Assembly (NCBI GenBank): GCA_037445225.1 | Contig: JBBIKW010000014.1 | Span: 1-64,000, forward strand | Origin: M3007 sp037445225 | Lineage (GTDB): Bacteria; Bacteroidota; Bacteroidia; Chitinophagales; Saprospiraceae | DNA: 64,000 bases | Direction: 5' to 3' | Shown here: one piece after another, positions 33,123 to 40,245 of the stretch | How positions within the stretch are numbered: position 1 is the stretch's first letter | How the letters are laid out: each line of letters begins with the position of its first letter | Made by a program: the position numbers and the translations under genes | The notes under the pieces: generated by a model | What the model was told of the DNA's origin: nothing | Database searches by the model: none | The model's input: the letters and a program-made list of their open reading frames with translations, nothing else

Positions 33123-35252
33123 ATGGCACGGAGAAGCACTTTTGTTTTAACGTTGGGCTTGTCCCTAAGTTTACCTCTAGCCTGGCTATATGGCCAAAAA
33201 GCGGACGAATATAAGCGCTTAGGTGATAAGTACTTTGCGCAGGAGCGTTGGGCCGACGCTGCCGAGGCACTTCAGCGCTACCAAGACGAACGGCCAGGGG
33301 ATGTAGAGGTACTTACCCGGCTGGGTATTTGCCATTATCACCTGCACCGACCTCAGGCGGCGCTAAGGTACTTGGAATTTGTGATAGGGCAGCGCGGGAA
33401 AGCGGCTCCAGTGGAAGCGCATTACTACTGCGCCCGTACCCTGCACGGCATAGGCGAGTACGAGCGCGCCATAGCGGTTTACAAGGGCTTTTTGCGGGTG
33501 GCCTCGGAAAAACATCCACTTCGCGCACAGGTGTTAGATCAGCTGCGCCGCTGCGTCAGCGGCTTGCGAATACAGCCCAACTTAGAAGTCGCTGTAGTAG
33601 AAAACTTGGGCGACCGCGTTAATTCCGTCGGGGACGAGTTTGCTCCATTACCCTCTGTAAACTATCCCGACCGGCTCTACTTTTCGGCGGCGCGCGAAAA
33701 CACCACGGGGGGGAGGCGCAACGAAGAGGGCTACGAAGACCCGGAAAAAGGACACTGGTGCGCCGACATGTTCTTCACTCAGCGCACGGTAAGCGGGTGG
33801 AGCTACGCCTCTCTGCTGAGCGAGCTGCTCAACACACCGCGCCATGAGGTGGCTCTCGACTTTACCAATAACGGTCAAGTGCTTTACTTTTTTCGCGGCT
33901 TCACCCTCTTTAGCGGCGAGATATACACCGATACTGCCGGCCGAAAGTCGGTAGAGGATCGGCTTTTCGAGGGCCCTATGCGCCCAGAAGACGGAGATAC
34001 AGGCCTGTTCTTTGCTTCCGACTCGCTGCTGCTGTTTGCCAGCCGGCGGCCAGGCGGTCTGGGAGGGCTTGACCTCTACTACGCGCTCCGCACCGACACC
34101 GGTTGGACAGCGCCGCGCAACTTTGGAGCACCTGTAAACACTCCCTACGATGAGACTACCCCCTTCTTGGCTCGAGATGGCCGAACCCTTTACTTTAGCA
34201 GTAACCATACGAACAGCATCGGTGGGTTGGATGTCTTCGTCTCAACCTTTGATCCCGCCAAACAGACCTGGAGCGAACCCCGCAACATAGGCCCGCCGAT
34301 CAACTCGCCCGAAGACGATGCCTTCTTTCGTCTGTCGGCCGACGGCCAGGTGGCCTATTTCTCTTCCGATCGACTGGATAGCTACGGAAGCCGCGACTTA
34401 TATGCCGCCTATTTCAAAGAACCGCGCGCAGAGCAGCTCGCCTTGCCGCAACTGTTCACTCAGAGCGGACGTCCAACCCCGACGATGTCCGACACTTCTG
34501 TTGTGCGCGAAGTGGCGTTGCCCGTACTCTATTATCAAAGCGATGCCGATATTTTGTCGGAGAGTCATCGACAACTCCTGCGAAGGGTAGCCCTGTTGGC
34601 CGGAGAATACCCAGAGGCCAAGGTGCTGATACAGGTGCATACGGCGCCATCGGGTGCTCTGAAGTTCGAGCTGTATCAGGGAATCAAGCGCGCGGAGAGC
34701 ACAGCAAAGGCCCTAATAGAGATGGGAGTGCCGGCGCGCCGGATCGCACTCCAGAGCTTTGGCTCTACCTATCCGGTAGCGCAAAATGCGATGCCCGACG
34801 GTCGGCCCTATCCCGAAGGACAGCAGCTCAATCAGCGCATAGAAATACACCTGCTCGGCATTCCCGACCCGCTCCCTGTACGCGTGACGCTACGGGCGCG
34901 CCCTGTGCCGCCGGACTTTTCCGCCTACGGCGCGCTTTCCCTGAGCGAACGCACGGCCGGCATAGCCTTCCGCGTCGAGATGGCCGTCGCGCGCCAAATC
35001 ATCACCGACGATGCGATAAGTATGTTCGGCGACCTGATGATCGAAAGCGAAGCGGAGAGCGGTGCCTACCGCTATTGTTCGGGTTTGTTTCGCACCTATG
35101 CAGAAGCCGCAGCGCTACAGCGCGACCTGCGAGCTTCGGGCTTTTCCGATGCCTCCGTTTGGGCCTACCTGAACGGCTGCCGCATCTCCCGTGCCGAGGC
35201 GGCCAACCTGCTGCAGCGGTATCCAGCGCTTAGGCCATACGTTCAACAGTAA
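33123..35252 (+). CDS. PorE-like TPR / PD40 beta-propeller / OmpA / SPOR protein
   Basis: 709 residues. Signal peptide ending near LAWLYGQ; TPR-like helices at about 25-130; PD40/WD40-like propeller blades at about 150-430 (RLYFSAAREN, TLYFSSNHTNSIGGLDVFVS, AYFSSDRLDSYGSRDLY); OmpA-like domain about 460-580; SPOR-like domain about 610-709. T9SS component PorE has the order TPR-propeller-CRD-OmpA and anchors the machine to peptidoglycan, so this is either PorE or one of its paralogues. Two differences: no carboxypeptidase-regulatory domain is obvious, and the OmpA Asp that binds diaminopimelate is Ala (HTAPSG where HTDxxG is usual). The following Arg is kept. Confidence 0.72.
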   Translation: MARRSTFVLTLGLSLSLPLAWLYGQKADEYKRLGDKYFAQERWADAAEALQRYQDERPGDVEVLTRLGICHYHLHRPQAALRYLEFVIGQRGKAAPVEAHYYCARTLHGIGEYERAIAVYKGFLRVASEKHPLRAQVLDQLRRCVSGLRIQPNLEVAVVENLGDRVNSVGDEFAPLPSVNYPDRLYFSAARENTTGGRRNEEGYEDPEKGHWCADMFFTQRTVSGWSYASLLSELLNTPRHEVALDFTNNGQVLYFFRGFTLFSGEIYTDTAGRKSVEDRLFEGPMRPEDGDTGLFFASDSLLLFASRRPGGLGGLDLYYALRTDTGWTAPRNFGAPVNTPYDETTPFLARDGRTLYFSSNHTNSIGGLDVFVSTFDPAKQTWSEPRNIGPPINSPEDDAFFRLSADGQVAYFSSDRLDSYGSRDLYAAYFKEPRAEQLALPQLFTQSGRPTPTMSDTSVVREVALPVLYYQSDADILSESHRQLLRRVALLAGEYPEAKVLIQVHTAPSGALKFELYQGIKRAESTAKALIEMGVPARRIALQSFGSTYPVAQNAMPDGRPYPEGQQLNQRIEIHLLGIPDPLPVRVTLRARPVPPDFSAYGALSLSERTAGIAFRVEMAVARQIITDDAISMFGDLMIESEAESGAYRYCSGLFRTYAEAAALQRDLRASGFSDASVWAYLNGCRISRAEAANLLQRYPALRPYVQQ

Positions 35253-35322
35253 GGGCATAGGCAATATTTTTAGGCGCAATCTTTGCGCACCAGTATAGCA
35301 ACGCTTTCTTGTTGAGCGCGAA

Positions 35323-35330
35323 TACCTTTG
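35323..35330 (+). promoter_or_regulatory. -7 element (TACCTTTG) 7 bases before a start codon
   Basis: A perfect octamer, with the ATG of the hydrolase gene at 35338. If transcription starts 4-7 bases after the box, as usual, the mRNA would be leaderless or nearly so. No well-spaced -33 box. Confidence 0.5.
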
Positions 35331-35337
35331 TCTCATT

Positions 35338-36558
35338 ATGCGTAATCCTATCGTTTGTCGGCTGCTCTGGCTGATGCTGTTCCTGTCGCTTGCGCAAAAT
35401 TGCACGAATGTTCGCTCGCAGGCCAATGCTTTTTTTGGGCTCCCCTACTGGGATAACCCGCACTTACGCGACCTGCTGATCGATTTTGACCGCTTTCTGG
35501 CCGACACCTTAGCCCAGGCCGGCGTCCCGGGAGCTGCCGTCGCCATCGTATACGACACGGCAGTGGTTTTCCAGCGCGGATACGGTCTTCGGCGTATAGG
35601 CACGCAGGACTCAGTCAATGCCTACACGGTGTTCCGCTTAGGATCCCTTTCCAAAGGCTTTGCCGGCGTACTCACCGGCCTCTTAGTCCACGAAGGGCGC
35701 CTTTGTTGGGACGACCGCATATGCCACTACGTACCGGAGTTTTCCCTGTCAAACCCCAACTATACTTCGCAAGTACAGCTATCACATCTGTTAGCCCATA
35801 CTACGGGGCTACCTTATCATGCATATACGAACCTAATCGAGGCAGGGTACCAACTGCGCTCTATAGCGCGGCGATTTGCGCAGTGCCGGGTCAAATATCC
35901 CCCTGGCCAAGTATTTGCCTATCAAAATGCCGCCTTTGGGCTGATTGGAGAAGCCATGGAAGCGGTTACGGGCAAGACGTTTGGCGAGCTGCTCCATGAA
36001 CGCATCTTTTCTCCCGCCGGCATGTATCGGGCATCTGCCGACCAGCTGAGCATGCTTACGTGCGACGATATTGCCTGGCCGCACGAGCCCACGCGCACCG
36101 GCTTGCGCGCCGTTCCCATCTCGTCGCGCTACTACAACGCTGCACCAGCGGGCGGTGTCAATGCCAGCGCGGCCGACATGGGCAAGTGGTTACTCGTTTT
36201 GCTGGGCCATCGGCCCGATATCGTGCCGCCGGAAGTACTCGACGACGTGTTTCGCCCCTACGTGCGTACCGATGGCGACCAGCGGTATTCGCAGCTGTGG
36301 GGACAACCCATCACGCCCTACTATGGCATGGGATGGCGCTTATTGGCCGGCCCAACCGATACCTTGGTCTATCACGGCGGATTTGTCAACAACTTTCGCA
36401 GCGAAATTGCCTTCGATCGCCGCCATCGCATAGGGGTCTGCTTGCTGCTCAACGCGCCAACCCCGGTGGCCAGTACCATCCTGCCCACTTTTTGGCGCAT
36501 GTATCGGGAGCGGCGTCAGATCATTCAAGCTTGGCAGACGAATGCCTCTTCTCCGTAG
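35338..36558 (+). CDS. Serine hydrolase of the class C beta-lactamase / penicillin-binding fold
   Basis: 406 residues with an export signal (CRLLWLMLFLSLAQNCTNVR; cleavage before about residue 28, a lipid-anchored Cys is possible). The catalytic triad of the fold is visible: SxxK in RLGSLSKGFAG, YxN in VFAYQNAAFG, and HGG in LVYHGGFVNN. Members include esterases, D-amino-acid peptidases and beta-lactamases; sequence alone does not show which. Location in the periplasm suggests work on cell-wall peptides or esters. The terminator at 36595 ends the unit. Confidence 0.85.
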   Translation: MRNPIVCRLLWLMLFLSLAQNCTNVRSQANAFFGLPYWDNPHLRDLLIDFDRFLADTLAQAGVPGAAVAIVYDTAVVFQRGYGLRRIGTQDSVNAYTVFRLGSLSKGFAGVLTGLLVHEGRLCWDDRICHYVPEFSLSNPNYTSQVQLSHLLAHTTGLPYHAYTNLIEAGYQLRSIARRFAQCRVKYPPGQVFAYQNAAFGLIGEAMEAVTGKTFGELLHERIFSPAGMYRASADQLSMLTCDDIAWPHEPTRTGLRAVPISSRYYNAAPAGGVNASAADMGKWLLVLLGHRPDIVPPEVLDDVFRPYVRTDGDQRYSQLWGQPITPYYGMGWRLLAGPTDTLVYHGGFVNNFRSEIAFDRRHRIGVCLLLNAPTPVASTILPTFWRMYRERRQIIQAWQTNASSP

Positions 36559-36594
36559 CCCTGGGCAGGTGTGTGCTCGTCCCAAAAAGAAAAA

Positions 36595-36630
36595 ACCCGC
36601 CTCCTTCTTCTAGGAGGCGGGTACTCCTTT
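36595..36630 (+). terminator. Strong intrinsic terminator
   Basis: ACCCGCCTCC (36595-36604) pairs perfectly with GGAGGCGGGT (36613-36622) around an 8-base loop, then ACTCCTTTTG. On the minus strand the A-run at 36587-36595 would give U's after the same hairpin, so it may work both ways. Confidence 0.88.
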
Positions 36631-36708
36631 TGTGTGGAGTTTGAATCCCCCGCCAAGGTTTATCTGAGTTTTCAGTCGATTTACAAGGGGTGTTTTCATT
36701 TGAAAAGC

Positions 36709-36880
36709 TGTGGGACATTAGCCGCAAAATAGGATGTCGTCGGTGAGGGAGGGCCCAAAGAAGTCAGCAAGGAGCTGGTACGGTGCTTCATGTGGATCTT
36801 GGGGAGGGAGCCATTGCGTACCGCCCTTGCTGACGGGCTTCGTAGGGCTAAGGAGGCTGGAGGGTAGTGTTGGCTTTTTC
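36709..36880 (+). ncRNA. Candidate structured RNA, 6S-like
   Basis: This 573-base region (36559-37131) has no protein gene, but here folds well. A closing stem pairs 36715-36723 with 36862-36870 (one mismatch). A purine-rich internal loop is followed by GCCC/GGGC, then the 10-bp stem 36763-36772 / 36825-36834 (GTCAGCAAGG / CCTTGCTGAC), then GGTACG / CGTACC and a terminal hairpin. A T-run lies at 36875-36879. Upstream, TTCATTTG at 36695-36702 is one base from a -7 box. Size (about 170 bases) and layout (closing stem, large central bubble, long terminal arm) recall 6S RNA. Homology is not shown. The remainder, 36881-37131, shows nothing recognisable. Confidence 0.45.
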
Positions 36881-37131
36881 GTTCCCTTTCTATCTTAAGG
36901 AGAGGTCTAAAAGGTATTTTTTGCCACGCCGTCTTTTAAAGAGCAACAAAGGGTAAGAAATGCAGCGGTCTTCTTCAATTATCTGCAGGGCTACACTAAC
37001 TTCGCCGCAGGTCAGGCTCGCAGCGCTTTGATGGTACAAAAGTGTCCCTCTTGAAGGCGCCGGCGCAAACACGAAAAATCGCTTGACTTCCACAGTAGTT
37101 TAGGGCTAATGGTCTCGTCTCGGTTGTCGGT

Positions 37132-38862
37132 ATGCATGAAAGTCCGCTGATTCGAACGCTGCAATTGTTTACGCCAGCGGAGATCGAGGATCTGGAGAGG
37201 TTTGTCTCTTCCCCGATTTTTAATGAGGCGCATCGTTTCAACGATACGGTGCGGCTGTTCAAATACTTGCGGGCGCATTATCCGCATTTCAGCGCACCCG
37301 AGCTCGAAAAGTCCGTCGCCGGGCGAGCGCTTTTCCCCAAGCGCAACCATCCGGAAAACGAGCTGGAGCGCACCATGGCCCAGCTGATGCACATCGTCAA
37401 GCAGTTTATCAACTTTCGCTATTCGGCGGTACGCGCCGGACGCATCGTGCGCAGCGGGCGCAAGCAGAACATCCTCCAAGACCCCGTGTCGCTCCTCAAC
37501 TTCGCGCGCCAGCAGCTGTCGTTGATGCGCTTCTACAGCGAACGCTTACTGCAAAAGGCCGTCAGCCACCCTCAGTCCGCTTCTGCTCCGGATCCGCCTC
37601 CGCACAAGAAGCGGCGCGTCCGACGGGCGGAAAACTTCTTCCGCCACTTGTACGACGAGCTGAAAGAGGTGCTCGATGGCCAACAGCATTTCGACCTTTT
37701 CGAGGAGTTTGAGTTCAGCGATTTTCACTACTACCGATACTTGGCCGAGCAGGAAAAAGCGATCTACGAAAGCCTGCACGAGTGGTCGGCGCAAGGCGGT
37801 TTTGTCAACCTTTTGATGGCGACGGAGAGCTTAGACCGCTTTTATTTGCTGAGCAAGCTCGACCAAATTTGTCGCCTGTTGCATTTGCAGCACATGGCAA
37901 TGCCCTTTGCGGAGGACTCGGACGAGTACCGGCGCCTGATGACGAACCAGCGGGTGACGACCAAGATGGTCAAGTTGCTTATGAAGCATGCCTACCACGA
38001 AGGCGATCCCGGCATTGCACTGTACTTCACGCTGCTGCAGTTGCTCACCAAGAAGAAGGTGGAGAAAACCGATGTTTTGGCGGAGCAGTTCTTCCAGTTG
38101 TTGCGCCAGCAAGCGGCAACGGTTCCCTCGCGCCGATTCCGCGATTTCAGCGTCATCGTTCGCTCGTATTGGGCGCGCCGCTATCGCCAAACCCGTCAGC
38201 ACCGGTTTTTGGAGCAGATCTTTTTGTCGCATCAGGAAGATTTGGAACAACTGCGCCGCACGGGAGAAGGGATACAAAGCTCGCATTTCCAAGGTATCCT
38301 CTTTAACGCAATTAAGTTAGGCGAGTTAGATTGGGCCGAGGCCTTCCTGAACGAGTTTGCACCGCGCATCATTGCTACTCCAGACCCGCACTTAGTGGCC
38401 GATATCGGTTTTGCAATGCTGGCCTTTGCCCGCAAGGAGTTTGAGCGCGCTGCCCAGCGACTCCCACATTATTTTACCTACGGCACTACCGACGACCCCA
38501 ACCTATACTCCCTGGCGGCCACCCTCGATGTGCGCATCCGCTACGAGCTGAATACGCTCTTCGACGAAGAGGGCAACAACATGCGCCGCGCCACCCAAAA
38601 GCGCATCAAAGAGAACAAAACCTTACGCCCAGAGCGGCAGCAGAGTATCCTGAAGTTTTATCAGGCGGCAACGTGCCTCTTTCGGCAAAAGGAAAAACTC
38701 TCCCTTCGCCTCGCTCCCATAGAAAAGGTGCGCCAAGAAGTCGAGCGCGTGTGGAACGACATAGAGGTGCATCCCGTGGTAGATAGCGAGTGGTTGCGCG
38801 ACAAATGCCGCGAGCTGCTCGCATCGCTGCCGCAAAAGACAGTGCCAACCGCTACCTCTTAG
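37132..38862 (+). CDS. Helical protein of unknown function, Bacteroidota-type family
   Basis: 576 residues, nearly all predicted helix, with no signal peptide or membrane segment. It opens HESPLIRTLQLFTPAEIEDL and contains the recurrent pattern LFKYLRAHYPHFS ... LFPKRNHPENELERTMAQLM, seen in a widespread Bacteroidota family of 450-600-residue proteins without assigned role. The later part resembles TPR/HEAT-like repeats (LDWAEAFLNEF, FERAAQRLPHYFTYG). No catalytic motif was found. The stop abuts directly on the stop of the convergent aldolase gene. Confidence 0.75.
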   Translation: MHESPLIRTLQLFTPAEIEDLERFVSSPIFNEAHRFNDTVRLFKYLRAHYPHFSAPELEKSVAGRALFPKRNHPENELERTMAQLMHIVKQFINFRYSAVRAGRIVRSGRKQNILQDPVSLLNFARQQLSLMRFYSERLLQKAVSHPQSASAPDPPPHKKRRVRRAENFFRHLYDELKEVLDGQQHFDLFEEFEFSDFHYYRYLAEQEKAIYESLHEWSAQGGFVNLLMATESLDRFYLLSKLDQICRLLHLQHMAMPFAEDSDEYRRLMTNQRVTTKMVKLLMKHAYHEGDPGIALYFTLLQLLTKKKVEKTDVLAEQFFQLLRQQAATVPSRRFRDFSVIVRSYWARRYRQTRQHRFLEQIFLSHQEDLEQLRRTGEGIQSSHFQGILFNAIKLGELDWAEAFLNEFAPRIIATPDPHLVADIGFAMLAFARKEFERAAQRLPHYFTYGTTDDPNLYSLAATLDVRIRYELNTLFDEEGNNMRRATQKRIKENKTLRPERQQSILKFYQAATCLFRQKEKLSLRLAPIEKVRQEVERVWNDIEVHPVVDSEWLRDKCRELLASLPQKTVPTATS

Positions 38863-39933
38863 TTAGGCATTTCGCCCAATGCAGTTGAGATCCTCAAAAG
38901 CCTGGCGCAAGCGCGCTACGAAGGACTTTTCGCCCTCGCGCAGCCACACCCGCGGGTCGTAGTGCTTCTTGTTGGGCTTATCCTCCCCTTCTGGATTGCC
39001 TATTTGCCCTTGCAGGTAGTCTTTCTTGTTGTGGTAGTAGCGGCGGACGCCGTCCCAGAAAGCCCACTGCAGGTCAGTATCGATATTCATCTTAATAGCT
39101 CCGTACGAGATGGCTTCGCGGATCTCCTCTTGGCTGGAGCCGGATCCGCCGTGGAAGACGAAGTGCACGGGTTTGGCTTCAGCCAAGCCAAACTTTTGGC
39201 GAATGTACTCCTGGGAGTTTTTCAGGATAATCGGCTGCAACTTGACGTTACCGGGTTTGTATACGCCGTGTACGTTGCCAAAGGCTGCCGCTACAGTGAA
39301 GCGCGGGCTCACTTTACGCAGCGTTTCGTAGGCGTAGGCCACCTCTGCCGGTTGGGTATACAGCCGTGCCGAGTCTATGCCTGTGTTGTCGACTCCATCT
39401 TCTTCGCCGCCCGTAACGCCGAGCTCGATCTCCAACGTCATGCCTAACGGAGCCATGCGGGCCAAATACTGGCTGCAGATTTCGATATTCTCGTGCAGGG
39501 GCTCTTCCGAAAGGTCGAGCATATGGCTGCTGTAGAGCGGATAGCCGTGTTTTTCGTAAAACTTTTCGCCAAAATCCACCAGTCCCTTTACCCAATCGAT
39601 GATGTTGAGCGCGCAGTGGTCGGTGTGCAAGACGACGGGAACACCGTAGGCTTCCGCCAACGTGTGGATGTGTTGCGCACCGGAGATGGCGCCCAAAATG
39701 GCTGCCCGCTGGCCTTCGTTGCTCAGGCCTTTGCCCGCAAAAAAGGCTGCACCCCCGTTCGAAAACTGGATGATGATCGGGCTGTTGACAGCCGCCGCTG
39801 TCTCCAAAGCCGCATTGACGGAGTTAGTGCCCACCACATTGACCGCCGGCAGGGCATACTCCTTCTCTAACGCATCGTTGAACAACTCGGTGACTTCCGC
39901 GCCGTGTAAGACGCCCGGACGAAAACGTGCCAT
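38863..39933 (-). CDS. fbaA: Class II fructose-bisphosphate aldolase
   Basis: 356 residues; zinc-dependent cleavage of fructose-1,6-bisphosphate in glycolysis. Zinc and phosphate motifs are intact: VVLHTDHCALNI, MTLEIELGVTGGEEDGVDN, AAAFGNVHGVYKPG, HFVFHGGSGSS and KMNIDTDLQWAFW. The long type IIA form as in E. coli FbaA. ATG 39933 is used rather than the TTG two codons upstream. A promoter (40079-40047) and a leader hairpin (40004-39986) precede it. Confidence 0.96.
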   Translation of the reverse strand: MARFRPGVLHGAEVTELFNDALEKEYALPAVNVVGTNSVNAALETAAAVNSPIIIQFSNGGAAFFAGKGLSNEGQRAAILGAISGAQHIHTLAEAYGVPVVLHTDHCALNIIDWVKGLVDFGEKFYEKHGYPLYSSHMLDLSEEPLHENIEICSQYLARMAPLGMTLEIELGVTGGEEDGVDNTGIDSARLYTQPAEVAYAYETLRKVSPRFTVAAAFGNVHGVYKPGNVKLQPIILKNSQEYIRQKFGLAEAKPVHFVFHGGSGSSQEEIREAISYGAIKMNIDTDLQWAFWDGVRRYYHNKKDYLQGQIGNPEGEDKPNKKHYDPRVWLREGEKSFVARLRQAFEDLNCIGRNA

Positions 39934-39985
39934 ACGCAATAGGTGGTGTTTGTGGTAAACGTACTTGGTTAGTGCCTGAAAGAAG

Positions 39986-40004
39986 AAGAGGCGCTTGGCC
40001 TCTT
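39986..40004 (-). other. Leader hairpin upstream of fbaA
   Basis: On the minus strand AAGAGGC pairs with GCCTCTT around a 5-base loop, and CTTCTTTC follows. It lies between the fbaA promoter and start codon, so a partial terminator or attenuator is possible. The rest of the 312-base divergent gap (39934-40245) holds the promoters of fbaA and the adhesin gene and nothing else recognisable. Confidence 0.4.
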
Positions 40005-40046
40005 TCCTTGTGCAATGTTACGGCAAAAACCCGGTTTTATCTGCCG

Positions 40047-40079
40047 CAAATAAACCGAGGAAGCGAAAGCGCTGACAAA
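40047..40079 (-). promoter_or_regulatory. Promoter of fbaA
   Basis: On the minus strand TTTG (40079-40076), a 21-base spacer, then TTTATTTG (40054-40047), one mismatch from TAnnTTTG. Predicted leader of about 105 bases. Confidence 0.5.
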
Positions 40080-40202
40080 CATGTCTTATTAGTGCTCGCC
40101 CTGTACACACACGTACTAAGGCATAAACATCGAGTTTCTTCGGTACCTCAGCGGCTCTTTTCACAGTAAAGTCTTTAAAAAGACATTCGTTTAGATGCGA
40201 TT

Positions 40203-40235
40203 TTTGTACTTTTGAAGCAAGAAAGCGTACGTTTG
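40203..40235 (+). promoter_or_regulatory. Promoter of the 1491-residue adhesin gene, near-leaderless
   Basis: TTTG at 40203-40206, 21 bases, then TACGTTTG at 40228-40235. The ATG at 40246 is only 10 bases after the box. A second octamer, TACTTTTG at 40207-40214, could give a longer leader. Confidence 0.55.
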
Positions 40236-40245
40236 TCTTATTTTT

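Noticed and set aside
35274..35288. Terminator after the PorE-like gene (GCGCAA/TTGCGC hairpin)
   Set aside because: The T-run lies before the hairpin rather than after it on the plus strand.
35338..36558. Antibiotic-resistance beta-lactamase
   Set aside because: The SxxK/YxN/HGG fold is shared with many esterases and peptidases; no resistance context or close resemblance to AmpC is visible.
36709..36880. tmRNA, RNase P RNA or SRP RNA
   Set aside because: No tag frame or tRNA-like ends, no RNase P conserved GAGGAAAGUCC-type core, and no GGAA-tetraloop SRP domain were found.
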